Shown: positions 17,277 to 25,329 of the stretch, piece by piece | How the letters are laid out: every line of letters begins with the position of its first letter | Position numbering within the stretch: position 1 is the first letter of the stretch | Assembly (NCBI RefSeq): GCF_022835695.1 | Contig: NZ_BQUV01000014.1 | Location: forward strand, 1 to 64,000 | Direction: 5' to 3' | DNA: 64,000 bases | Origin: Bradyrhizobium sp. Ce-3 | GTDB taxonomy: Bacteria; Pseudomonadota; Alphaproteobacteria; Rhizobiales; Xanthobacteraceae | The notes under the pieces: generated by a model | What the model was told of the DNA's origin: nothing | The model's input: only the letters and a program-made list of their open reading frames with translations | Database searches by the model: none | Made by a program: the position numbers and the translations under genes

Positions 17277-17335
17277 CAAGAAGACCAAGCAACAAGACCA
17301 AGAAACAAACCAGCAAGAAGCAAGAACAGAAGACC
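17277..17335 (+). other. T-free purine-rich leader
   Basis: 59 bases contain no T and consist largely of CAAGA/ACAAG-type units ('accaagcaacaagaccaag'). It ends 18 bases before the start of the dehydrogenase gene. As RNA it would be unstructured and U-free, possibly a translation enhancer or a slippage-prone repeat. The region between here and the chemoreceptor start shows no gene. Confidence 0.6.
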
Positions 17336-17353
17336 TCACATCGGGAGCAGACA

Positions 17354-18397
17354 ATGTCGAAATTCAGGGTGGTGACGCCGAAGGGCGCGAGCTTCACGGT
17401 CGCCGGCGGCGGCTACGATTATGAGCGGGAGGCGCTCGATCCGATCGGCGCGGAGATCGTCGAGGCGCCGGCCAACGAGGCCGAATTCATCGCCGCGGCG
17501 CGGACCGCGGACGCGATCTACGCCAAGGGCATGCCGATCACCAAGGCGGTGATCGATGCGCTCGAGAACTGCAAGGTGATCACGCTCGGCAGCGTCGGCG
17601 TCGACTCGGTCGACGTCAAGGCCGCGACCGCCCGCGGCATCCCCGTCACCAACATCCCCGATACCTTCATCGAGGAGGTCGCCGACCACGCCATGATGCT
17701 GCTGCTCGCCGGCTTCCGCCGCCTGGTCGAGCAGGACAAGATGGTGCGTACCGGCCGCTGGGCCGAAGGCCGCCCGGCGCTCTTGAAGATTCCGCGGCTG
17801 ATGGGCCAGACGCTCGGCTTCATCTCGTTCGGCCGCGTCGCCCGCGCGGTGGCCAAGCGCGCCGCGCCGTTCGGCCTCCGGATGATGGCCTACGATCCGT
17901 TCATCCAGGAAACCCTGATGTACGACCACGGCGTGATTCCCTCGACGCTGTCGGAGGTGTTGTCGCAGTCGGACTTCGTCTCGATGCACGCCCCGGCGCG
18001 GCCCGAGGTCCACCACATGCTGACCGAGAAGCATTTTCGCCAGATGAAGAAGTCGGCCGTCTTCATCAACACCGGCCGCGGCGCCACCGTCGACGAGGAA
18101 TCCTTGATCAAGGCGCTGCAGGAGGGCTGGATCGCCCATGCCGCGCTCGACGTGCTGGAAAAGGAACCGCCGTCGCACAACAACCCGATGCTCGGGATGG
18201 ACAATGTTACCTTGACCGCCCACGTCGCCTCGGCATCGGCACGTTTTGACGAAGCGCGCAAGCGTCGCGTGGGCTACGAATTGTCACTAGTGCTGCAAGG
18301 CATGTGGCCGGTAAGCTGCGTCAACCCGTCGGTGCTGCAAAACACCGCGCTGCGCCGCTGGCAGCCCGTCAGCATGGATCGCGGTCCGAACAGCTAG
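17354..18397 (+). CDS. D-2-hydroxyacid dehydrogenase-family protein with altered Rossmann motif
   Basis: 347 aa from ATG 17354. The family reduces 2-keto acids or oxidises D-2-hydroxy acids with NAD(P). Catalytic Arg242 ('NTGRGATVDE'), Glu271 ('EKEPPSHNNP') and His290 ('LTAHVASAS') are all present. The dinucleotide loop, normally G-F-G-R-I-G, reads S-F-G-R-V-A (158-163), with the first and third glycines lost; cofactor binding may be unusual. It precedes sugar-type ABC importer genes on the same strand (134-base gap with a hairpin), suggesting a role in catabolism of the imported compound. Confidence 0.9.
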   Translation: MSKFRVVTPKGASFTVAGGGYDYEREALDPIGAEIVEAPANEAEFIAAARTADAIYAKGMPITKAVIDALENCKVITLGSVGVDSVDVKAATARGIPVTNIPDTFIEEVADHAMMLLLAGFRRLVEQDKMVRTGRWAEGRPALLKIPRLMGQTLGFISFGRVARAVAKRAAPFGLRMMAYDPFIQETLMYDHGVIPSTLSEVLSQSDFVSMHAPARPEVHHMLTEKHFRQMKKSAVFINTGRGATVDEESLIKALQEGWIAHAALDVLEKEPPSHNNPMLGMDNVTLTAHVASASARFDEARKRRVGYELSLVLQGMWPVSCVNPSVLQNTALRRWQPVSMDRGPNS

Positions 18398-18420
18398 GCG
18401 GACGCCGCGCGTCGCGCGAA

Positions 18421-18446
18421 GGCCCGTGTCGCTGATGATACGGGCC
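18421..18446 (+). terminator. Hairpin after dehydrogenase gene
   Basis: GGCCCGTGTC-GCTGAT-GATACGGGCC forms a 10-bp stem with one G-T pair, 24 bases after the stop codon. It lacks a T tail, so it may only attenuate read-through into the transporter genes. Confidence 0.5.
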
Positions 18447-18531
18447 CTCGAGCGCGGGCGTCGAGACGACAAGACCCTTCACCGGCGGCCAACGCCGGGA
18501 AGGAACAATAAAAGCAGGGAGTGCAAACGAC

Positions 18532-19878
18532 ATGACGTACGAGGTCACGCGTCGCGATGCGCTGGCGCTGGGAGCTTCCGCGGCGGCGCTGGCGGTCACC
18601 GGCGCTTCGGCGCAGGAAGCGTCGAAGGTCAAGGCTGCCGACGTGGCAGCGCCGTCGCTGCCGATCGAAAAGGGCGCGACCTTGCGCATGTTGCGGCCGG
18701 TGCGCTTCGTCCAGGCCGACGAAGACGTGTTCCGCGCCAATGCCAAGAAGTTCACCGACAAGACCGGCGTCGAGATCAAGGTCGACTTCGTCGGCTGGGA
18801 GGACATCAACCAGCAGACCGCGGTGACCTCGAACTCCGGCGCCGGCCCCGACATCATCATCGGCTTCGGCGACGCGCCGCACATCTATGTCGACAAGCTG
18901 ATCGAACTGACCGACGTCGCCGACTACCTCGGCAATCGCTACGGCGGCTGGCTGACGCTCGCGCAGCGCTATGGCATGCGCTCGAAATCGAAGAGCTGGA
19001 TCGGCCTGCCGTTCGGCGCCTCCGGCGGGCCGCTGGTGTACCGCAAGTCGCTGGTCAATGCCGCCGGCTACGACAAGGTGCCGGATGATCACGCCGGCAT
19101 TCTCGAGCTCTGCAAGAAGCTGAAGGCAGTCGGCAAGCCGGCCGGCTTTGCGCTCGGCAATGCGGTCGGCGACGGCAACGGCTTCGCCAACTGGCTGTTG
19201 TGGTCGCACAACGCCGCGCTGCTGGATGAGGAAGGCAACATCATCGTCAACAGCAAGGAGACGATCGCCGCGCTGAAATATCTGAAGGAACTCTATCCGA
19301 CCCTCATCGCCGGCACGCCATCCTGGAACGACGTCTCCAACAACCGCGCCTATTCCTCGCAGGAGATCGGCCTCACGGCGAACGGCGTCTCGCTGTACTT
19401 CTCGCTGAAGAACGATCCCGCGACCAAGGCGATCGCCGACGACACCGAGCATCAGTTGCTGCCCAAGGGACTGGCGTCGACCTCGCCGATGTCGGGCCTG
19501 ACGCTGAATGCGATGGTGTTCAAGCACAGCCCCTATGCCAATGCGGCGAAAGCGTTCCTGCAATTCATGCTGGAGAAGGAGCAATATGAGCCCTGGCTCA
19601 ACGCCAACTCCGGCTACTGGTCGCAGCCGCTCGCAGCCTACGCCGATGCTGCGGTGTGGTCGGGCGATCCCAAGGTCGCGATCTTCAGGAACACGATGAA
19701 GAGCCCCTATTACAACGGCTACAGGGGGCCGATCTCGACCGCGACCGGTGCCGTCACCGCCGACTATGTGCTGGTGCAGATGTGCGCCTCGGTCGCGACC
19801 GATGCCGCAACGCCCGAGGCCGCTGCCGCGGAAGCCGAGCAGCGCGCCAAGCGGTACTTCCGGCGGCAGAACCGATAA
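18532..19878 (+). CDS. ABC transporter substrate-binding protein (sugar type, Tat signal)
   Basis: 448 aa periplasmic solute-binding protein, family 1. Signal: 'TRRDALALGASAAALAVTGASA', split here as the twin-arginine motif at residues 6-9 followed by a hydrophobic stretch and cleavage near 'ASAQ'. Mature motifs include 'GPDIIIGFGDAP' and 'IGLPFGASGGPLVYRKSLV', typical of carbohydrate binders. Genes for two permeases follow on the same strand, but none for an ATPase. Exact sugar or polyol unknown. Confidence 0.93.
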   Translation: MTYEVTRRDALALGASAAALAVTGASAQEASKVKAADVAAPSLPIEKGATLRMLRPVRFVQADEDVFRANAKKFTDKTGVEIKVDFVGWEDINQQTAVTSNSGAGPDIIIGFGDAPHIYVDKLIELTDVADYLGNRYGGWLTLAQRYGMRSKSKSWIGLPFGASGGPLVYRKSLVNAAGYDKVPDDHAGILELCKKLKAVGKPAGFALGNAVGDGNGFANWLLWSHNAALLDEEGNIIVNSKETIAALKYLKELYPTLIAGTPSWNDVSNNRAYSSQEIGLTANGVSLYFSLKNDPATKAIADDTEHQLLPKGLASTSPMSGLTLNAMVFKHSPYANAAKAFLQFMLEKEQYEPWLNANSGYWSQPLAAYADAAVWSGDPKVAIFRNTMKSPYYNGYRGPISTATGAVTADYVLVQMCASVATDAATPEAAAAEAEQRAKRYFRRQNR

Positions 19879-19903
19879 CGGCCGTCATCGAAACTGGATC
19901 AAC

Positions 19904-19986
19904 CGTCATTGCGAGCGGAGCGAAGCAATCCATAGCGCCACAGCGGAGAAATGGATTGCTTCGTCGCTTCGCTCCTCGCAATGACG
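19904..19986. repeat. Palindromic repeat, family A
   Basis: CGTCATTGCGAGCGGAGCG...CTCCTCGCAATGACG, an almost perfect 83-base dyad with inner arms GAAGCAATCCAT/ATGGATTGCTTC. It lies inside the transporter operon between the binding protein and the first permease genes, 18 bases before the permease start, where it may lower permease expression relative to the binding protein. Confidence 0.9.
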
Positions 19987-20003
19987 ACAGCGGCGAGCAC
20001 CGG

Positions 20004-20960
20004 ATGTCTGTAACGACGCTACCTTCGCGAGGACACGCGCTCCGGCAGCCCGGCTGGCTCGCGCGCCTGTTCGACTACAAGCCGTTCCTGATCGTGATGT
20101 GCCTCGCGCCCGCGATCGGCCTGCTGCTGGTGTTTCTCACCTATCCGCTCGGGCTCGGCATCTGGCTCGCCTTCACCGACACCACGATCGGCCAGCGCGG
20201 CATCTATATCGGGCTCGAGAACTTCCAGTATCTGCTCAAGGATCCCTTGTGGTGGAACGCGGTGTTCTACTCGATCTTCTACACCGCGGTCGCAACCTTC
20301 GGAAAGTTCGCGCTCGGCTTCTGGCTGGCGCTGTTGCTCAACAACCACTTCCCGCTCAAGAGCCTGATCCGCGCCATCGTGCTGCTGCCGTGGATCGTGC
20401 CGACGGTGCTCTCCGCGCTGGCGTTCTGGTGGATCTACGATCCGCAGTTCTCGATCATCTCCTATCTCTTGGTCGACGTGCTGCATCTGCGCGACAGCAA
20501 TGTCGACTTCCTCGGCTCGCCCTGGCCGGCGCGGTTCTCGCTGATCGCGGCCAACATCTGGCGCGGCATCCCGTTCGTCGCGATCTCGCTGCTCGCGGGC
20601 TTGCAGACCATCTCGCCGTCGCTCTACGAGGCCGCGATGCTCGACGGCGCCACCTCCTGGCAGCGCTTCCGCTACATCACCTTCCCGATGATGATGCCGA
20701 TTCTCGCGATCGTGATGACGTTCTCGATCATCTTCACCTTCACCGATTTCCAGCTGGTCTACGCCATCACCCGCGGCGGCCCGGTCAACTCGACCCATTT
20801 GCTCGCGACGCTGGCGTTCCAGCGCGGCATCGCCGGCGGCGAGCTCGGCGAGGGCGCCGCGATCGCGGTCTCGATGATCCCGTTCCTGGTGTTCGCGACC
20901 TTGTTCAGCTACTTCGGCCTCGCGCGCCGCAAATGGCAGCAGGGAGAGGCTAATGACTGA
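20004..20960 (+). CDS. ABC transporter permease (sugar type, MalF/UgpA-like)
   Basis: 318 aa, ATG 20004 chosen after the repeat; the longer open frame upstream is not coding. About six membrane helices; the EAA loop that docks the ATPase reads 'EAAMLDGATSWQRFRYITFP' near residues 210-229. It pairs with the next gene, which overlaps it by 8 bases (20953-20960), so the two are translated together. Moves the solute bound by the protein at 18532-19878. Confidence 0.95.
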   Translation: MSVTTLPSRGHALRQPGWLARLFDYKPFLIVMCLAPAIGLLLVFLTYPLGLGIWLAFTDTTIGQRGIYIGLENFQYLLKDPLWWNAVFYSIFYTAVATFGKFALGFWLALLLNNHFPLKSLIRAIVLLPWIVPTVLSALAFWWIYDPQFSIISYLLVDVLHLRDSNVDFLGSPWPARFSLIAANIWRGIPFVAISLLAGLQTISPSLYEAAMLDGATSWQRFRYITFPMMMPILAIVMTFSIIFTFTDFQLVYAITRGGPVNSTHLLATLAFQRGIAGGELGEGAAIAVSMIPFLVFATLFSYFGLARRKWQQGEAND

Positions 20961-21849
20961 GGTCACCGCCCACTCCACCAACGTCGCCAGCGCCACGCCC
21001 GACACGATGGCGTGGGACTCCCGCACCAGGCGCGTGGTGATGATCTACCTGCCGCTCGCCTGCTTCGTCCTGATCCTGCTGTTCCCGTTCTACTGGATGG
21101 CGATCACCTCGTTCAAGCCGAACGCGGAGCTGCTGAACTACAAGGAGCACAACCCGTTCTGGATCACGTCGCCGACGCTCGCGCATATCAAGCATCTGCT
21201 GTTCGACACGTCCTATCCGCGCTGGCTGAAGACCACCATGATGGTCGCGATCGGCTCGACCTTCCTGTCGCTGTTCGCATCGACGCTCGCGGCCTACGCG
21301 ATCGAGCGGCTGCGCTTTCGCGGCAGCCCCTATGTCGGCCTCGGCATCTACCTCGCCTATCTGGTGCCGCCGTCAATCCTGTTCATTCCGCTCGCCACCG
21401 TGATCGTGCAGTTCGGCCTGTTCGACTCGCCCCTGGCGCTGATCCTGGTCTACCCGACCTTCCTGGTGCCGTTCTGCACCTGGCTGCTGATCGGCTATTT
21501 CAAGTCGATCCCCTACGAGCTCGAGGAATGCGCGCTGGTCGACGGCGCGACGCGGCTGCAGATCCTGTGGCGGATCACGCTGCCGCTCGCGGTGCCCGGC
21601 CTGATCTCCGCCGGCATCTTCTCCTTCACGCTGTCCTGGAACGAGTTCATCTACGCGCTCGCCTTCATCCAGAGCGGCGCCAACAAGACGGTGCCGGTCG
21701 CGATCCTGACCGAGCTCGTCACCGGCGACGTCTACCAGTGGGGTGCGCTGATGGCCGGCTCCCTGCTCGGCTCACTGCCGGTCGCGCTGTTCTACTCGCT
21801 GTTCGTTGATTATTACGTCTCGTCGCTGACGGGGGCGGTGAAGGAGTAG
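20953..21849 (+). CDS. ABC transporter permease (sugar type, MalG/UgpE-like)
   Basis: 298 aa, six membrane helices, EAA loop 'EECALVDGATRLQILWRITL' near residues 195-214. The start overlaps the previous permease. The operon ends here: the next element is a palindromic repeat and then the oppositely oriented tonB gene. The expected ATP-binding subunit is missing from the neighbourhood, so an ATPase encoded elsewhere must be shared. Confidence 0.95.
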   Translation: MTEVTAHSTNVASATPDTMAWDSRTRRVVMIYLPLACFVLILLFPFYWMAITSFKPNAELLNYKEHNPFWITSPTLAHIKHLLFDTSYPRWLKTTMMVAIGSTFLSLFASTLAAYAIERLRFRGSPYVGLGIYLAYLVPPSILFIPLATVIVQFGLFDSPLALILVYPTFLVPFCTWLLIGYFKSIPYELEECALVDGATRLQILWRITLPLAVPGLISAGIFSFTLSWNEFIYALAFIQSGANKTVPVAILTELVTGDVYQWGALMAGSLLGSLPVALFYSLFVDYYVSSLTGAVKE

Positions 21850-21886
21850 CGGGGTTTCGGCTGCATCGAAGCCAGCCCACTCCATT

Positions 21887-21997
21887 CCCGTCATCCTGAG
21901 GTGCGAGCCTCTTCGGCGAGCCTCGAAGGATGAATCGGCCCGGCCGGTGGCCGTCGATCCTTCGAGGCTCGCTTCGCTCGCACCTCAGGATGACGGG
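21887..21997. repeat. Palindromic repeat, family B copy 1
   Basis: CCCGTCATCCTGAGGTGCGAGC ... GCTCGCACCTCAGGATGACGGG (shown in part), a 111-base dyad with internal CGAGCCTCGAAGGATG/CATCCTTCGAGG-type arms. It sits between convergent transporter and tonB transcripts and may terminate both. Another copy is at 46641-46752. Confidence 0.9.
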
Positions 21998-22033
21998 GAG
22001 AGAGAGTGCCGCCTGGCCGAATGAGATCTGACG

Positions 22034-22855
22034 CTACCGCGGCACGAACGCGACCGGCACGGAAAACCCCATCGAGCCCTGCGTGATCTCCGCCGGAAAC
22101 GCCGGGAACGGCTGCGCCTGTCGCAGCATCGCCAGTGCCCGCGCGTCGAAGGTCGGATTGCCGGAGGAGCCGCCGAGATGGCTCGACAGCATCTGCCCGC
22201 CGCGGCCGAGCGTGAACACCAGCCGGACCACGCCGCGCTGGCCGTTGCCGGCGGCCGGATAAGAGTGGAAGCGCAGCAGATGCGCGCGGACGCGGGCGTT
22301 GTAGGCCGCGATCGCTGACGCCGCGGCACCCGCGCTGATCGCGGACGCCGCCGGCGCCTGCCGCTCGGCCGGGCTCGGCGCGCTGGTGCGCGGCGCCGGC
22401 GTCGCCTCCGACGGCTTCTTGGCCTCGCGACGGACGACCTTCGGTTTGATGGGTTCAGCCTTGTGCTCCGGAACGACTTTCGCGGGCTCGGGTTTCGGCG
22501 GCGTGACCTGCTGCTTCTGCTCCGGCGGCGCAGCCACGTCAGACTTCTCCTGCAGCGGCGTCGGCGCGATCTCCTTTTGCACGGGCTGTGCCGCGGCGGG
22601 CTCCGGTGGCGAGGCGTCGGCCTCCTGCATCGCCGGGCCCGGCGGCAGCTCGGTCTCCGAAATCGTCGGTGCCGAAGTGATCGGCGTCAAATCGACGAGC
22701 ACCGCCGGCACCGCGACGCCCGGCGGCGGTGCCAAGACCCATGTCATGCCGAGCGCGAGCAGCGCCGCATGCGCCGCCAGGATCGCGGCGGCCGACAGGC
22801 TCCAGCGCCGCAGCCTGATCTCGTCGCCTCCATCATGAAGCGCATAGGCGTTCAT
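22034..22855 (-). CDS. tonB: TonB-family energy transducer
   Basis: 273 aa. One N-terminal membrane anchor (about 19-41), a long Pro/Lys/Glu-rich periplasmic spacer (about 60-160), and a C-terminal TonB domain ('VRAHLLRFHSYPAAGNGQRG', 'FTLGRGGQMLSSHL') ending 'SVPVAFVPR'. It passes proton-motive energy from ExbB-ExbD to outer membrane receptors, here most likely HmuR. It is last in the minus-strand cluster, 5 bases after exbD. Confidence 0.95.
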   Translation of the reverse strand: MNAYALHDGGDEIRLRRWSLSAAAILAAHAALLALGMTWVLAPPPGVAVPAVLVDLTPITSAPTISETELPPGPAMQEADASPPEPAAAQPVQKEIAPTPLQEKSDVAAPPEQKQQVTPPKPEPAKVVPEHKAEPIKPKVVRREAKKPSEATPAPRTSAPSPAERQAPAASAISAGAAASAIAAYNARVRAHLLRFHSYPAAGNGQRGVVRLVFTLGRGGQMLSSHLGGSSGNPTFDARALAMLRQAQPFPAFPAEITQGSMGFSVPVAFVPR

Positions 22856-22860
22856 CGAAA

Positions 22861-23304
22861 TCAGCTTCGCCCGTCGAGCCCGACCAGCGCGATCTTGAGA
22901 TAGCCGGCGTTGCGCAACAGGTTCATCACCTCCATCAGGTCGCCATAGCTGACCGCCTTGTCGGCGCGCAGGAAGATGCGTTCGTCCTTCTTGCCCTGCG
23001 TGGCGCCATCCAGCGCCGATGTCAGCGCATCGCGCGCGATCACGTTCTCACCGACCGCGACCGACAGGTCGGGCTTCACGGTGACGAACACCGGCCTGTC
23101 CGGCCGCGGCTGCGGCTCGGCGGTCGAGGCCGGCAGATCGACGCCGAGATCGACGGTGGCGAGCGGGGCTGCCACCATGAAGATGATCAGCAGCACCAGC
23201 ATCACATCGATGAACGGCGTGACGTTGATCTCATGCGCCTCGACCAGGTCGTCGTCGCCGCGACGCCGGCCGAACGCGCCGCCAGTGCCAAGCTTCGCGC
23301 CCAT
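22861..23304 (-). CDS. exbD: ExbD biopolymer-transport protein
   Basis: 147 aa. One membrane helix containing the proton-conducting Asp in 'VTPFIDVMLVLLIIFMVAAP' (about residues 27-46), then a periplasmic domain ('LRADKAVSYGDLMEVMNLLRNAGY'; residues split in two helices). Works with ExbB and TonB. It starts 3 bases after the exbB stop, so the two are closely coupled. Confidence 0.96.
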   Translation of the reverse strand: MGAKLGTGGAFGRRRGDDDLVEAHEINVTPFIDVMLVLLIIFMVAAPLATVDLGVDLPASTAEPQPRPDRPVFVTVKPDLSVAVGENVIARDALTSALDGATQGKKDERIFLRADKAVSYGDLMEVMNLLRNAGYLKIALVGLDGRS

Positions 23305-23307
23305 CGC

Positions 23308-24105
23308 CTACTCCGCGGCGCGCGCCAGCCGGAACAGGCTGCGATCGCCCTCACGGCTGACCAGCAGCATCACCATCACGGAGGCGTCGCCGAGCAGCGC
23401 GCGGTACGACGCAATCGAGCGGGTCAGATGATTGTAGATCACGACCGCCGGGATCGCTGCGACGAGGCCGAGCGCGGTCGCGAGCAGTGCCTCCGCGATG
23501 CCGGGCGCGACCACCGCGAGATTGGTGGTGTGGGCCTCGGAGATGCCGATGAAGGCATTCATGATGCCCCACACCGTGCCGAACAGGCCGACGAACGGCG
23601 CGGTGGCCCCGATGGTGGCGAGCACCCCGGTGCCGCGCGCGATCTGCCGCGACATCGCCGCCTCGACCCGCTCCAGCCGCAGCGCGATGCGCTCCCTGAA
23701 GCCGTCATCGAAGATGCCGCCGGAAAGCGCTGCCTCGCGCGAGGCCGACTGCACGATCTGCGCCACGGCATCGCTGCCGTCGCGGCTCGCCTGCTCGACC
23801 TCGGCAAGCTGGGTGTCGCGCTCAAGCAGGCCGATCCGCTGCCGCGCCAGCATGGTCTTGCGGCGGATCTCAATGGTCTTTGCAAGCCAGACCGTCCAGG
23901 TCGCGAGCGAGGCGAAGGCGAGCCCGATCATGACCGCCTTCACGACGATGTCGGCGCTCTCGAACATGCCCCAGGGCGAGAGGTTGCGCGGCAGCAGCGC
24001 AGCGTCGGCTGCGCCACGGCAGGCAGATGGAAACGTTGCGGTCATCGCGATCGACGCAAGCGCCGCCGACACTCTACTTCCCCTCCCGAACGTTTCGTCT
24101 CGCAT
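23308..24105 (-). CDS. exbB: ExbB/TolQ-family proton channel
   Basis: 265 aa from ATG 24105, which has a strong GGAGGT site 4 bases upstream; the longer frame to 24273 runs into a repeat and is rejected. An N-terminal signal-like segment (about 12-37) precedes three membrane helices, including 'GVLATIGATAPFVGLFGTVWGIMNAF' around residues 155-180 (shown split as the MotA/TolQ/ExbB signature). Proton channel powering TonB. First gene of exbB-exbD-tonB. Confidence 0.95.
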   Translation of the reverse strand: MRDETFGRGSRVSAALASIAMTATFPSACRGAADAALLPRNLSPWGMFESADIVVKAVMIGLAFASLATWTVWLAKTIEIRRKTMLARQRIGLLERDTQLAEVEQASRDGSDAVAQIVQSASREAALSGGIFDDGFRERIALRLERVEAAMSRQIARGTGVLATIGATAPFVGLFGTVWGIMNAFIGISEAHTTNLAVVAPGIAEALLATALGLVAAIPAVVIYNHLTRSIASYRALLGDASVMVMLLVSREGDRSLFRLARAAE

Positions 24106-24140
24106 ATCCACCTCCACGCGCTCCAAATCGAGAGCCTGTC

Positions 24141-24332
24141 CCCTCTTCACCTCGCCCCGCTTGCGGGGAGAGGCATAGGCCGCCGAAGGCGGCCGTCCCC
24201 GAGAACGCCGAAGCTGAGCTTCGACTATGTCGCATCGCAGATGCGATCTGGGTGAGGGGGATTCTCCAAGCACTGCGCTCGCGGAGAGTCCCCCTCACCC
24301 CGACCCTCTCCCCGCAAGCGGCGAGAGTGGGA
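24141..24332. repeat. Composite palindromic repeat
   Basis: Outer arms CTCGCCCCGCTTGCGGGGAG and CTCTCCCCGCAAGCGGCGAG with inner dyads GCCGCCGAAGGCGGC, CATCGCAGATGCG and GGGGATTCTCC/GGAGAGTCCCC. This family is widespread in Rhizobiales intergenic space. It separates exbB from hutX and may split the iron cluster into two transcripts. Confidence 0.8.
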
Positions 24333-24339
24333 AGAATTC

Positions 24340-24864
24340 TCAGCCCGGTTTCGGCGCGAGGCGAGCCGCCAGCGCGTGGAAGCGCGCCAGCTGATCGCCG
24401 CGCAGGGCACGCGTCTCGTCGCGGCCGACGAACACCTTGAACATGATGCCGCCGTCGCGATTGATGAAGGCGATGAAGGCCGACACCTTGCCCATGAAGG
24501 GCCGCTCGACGAAGGCGATCGCGGCGCAGCGCTCGTGCCTGAGATGGCCGTGCAGCCCCTTCGGCTGCATCAGGTTGAAATAGCCGCGGCCGACTTCGCC
24601 TTTCGGAACGGCGCCGGTGAATTCGAAGATCGCGTCATCGGTATGCACGATCAGCGTCACCTCGCCCCACTCCGCGATGTCCTGCATCGCGGCCGCGAAT
24701 TCGCCGCCACCGATCCGCACCATGCTCTCGGGCAGCGCCTCGAGCACCGCGCGCGGCGTCACCTTGCGCTCGCGCGCGACATCCTCGATCACAGCGCCGG
24801 GATTGTCGGCCATGTAGGCCTTCAGCGCTGCATGCTCCGAATGCGACACAGCCGCCTCCGTCAC
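24340..24864 (-). CDS. hutX: Intracellular heme carrier HutX/HuvX family
   Basis: 174 aa. The HutX fold is a cytosolic heme-binding domain that hands heme to degrading enzymes. Motifs: 'LPESMVRIGGGEFAAAMQDI', 'GEVTLIVHTDDAIFEFTG', 'HGHLRHERCAAIAFVERPFMG', 'IAFINRDGGIMFKVFVGRDE'. Start 24864 overlaps the stop of the heme oxygenase gene by four bases (24861-24864), so carrier and oxygenase are co-translated. Confidence 0.92.
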   Translation of the reverse strand: MTEAAVSHSEHAALKAYMADNPGAVIEDVARERKVTPRAVLEALPESMVRIGGGEFAAAMQDIAEWGEVTLIVHTDDAIFEFTGAVPKGEVGRGYFNLMQPKGLHGHLRHERCAAIAFVERPFMGKVSAFIAFINRDGGIMFKVFVGRDETRALRGDQLARFHALAARLAPKPG

Positions 24865-25193
24865 GCCGGGCTCTTCGCGCGCTCGGTGATCAGCACCTCA
24901 AACCCTTCGAATTTGGGATGGCCGAGATAGAGGCTGCCGCCGGTCTCGTTGCCGGCGCGGGAATGGGCGCGGCGGAACGCATCCGACTTGGTCCAGTCCT
25001 CGAACGCGGTCTTGCTGGCCCACACCGTGTGGGTCGCATAGAGCGTGTGGTCCTCGGCCTCGGGGCCCTTCACGAGGTGAAACTCGATGAAGCCCGGCAG
25101 ATCGCCGAGATAGGATTCGCGGGTCTTCCAGACCGTCTCGAATGCCTGTTCCTTGCCCTTGATCACCTGAAACCGGTTCATTGCGATGAACAT
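24861..25193 (-). CDS. hmuQ: IsdG-type heme-degrading monooxygenase (HmuQ/HmuD-like)
   Basis: 110 aa, ABM-domain ferredoxin-like fold. The IsdG catalytic set maps as N6, W67 and H77 ('MNRFQVIKG', 'FEDWTKSDAFRRAH'), matching the family triad N7/W67/H77. Opens the heme ring to release iron. Bradyrhizobium has two such enzymes, HmuQ and HmuD; the position in the hmu cluster favours HmuQ, but I am not certain which. Followed by hutX with an ATGA overlap. Confidence 0.88.
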   Translation of the reverse strand: MFIAMNRFQVIKGKEQAFETVWKTRESYLGDLPGFIEFHLVKGPEAEDHTLYATHTVWASKTAFEDWTKSDAFRRAHSRAGNETGGSLYLGHPKFEGFEVLITERAKSPA

Positions 25194-25329
25194 GAAAGCT
25201 CTCTCCTGTTTGACGGCGGATGCACGGAATCCTGCCGGTTGATCTCGTTGATATCATGAATGCGCCAAAGCCGCGCTGGGGGCACCAGCGCGGCCGGAGC
25301 AACCTGGATGAAATGATCGGCTCGTCGCG

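Noticed and set aside
23233-24255. 340-aa plus-strand frame opposite exbB/exbD
   Set aside because: Shadow of the exbBD genes; it also crosses the intergenic palindromic repeat.
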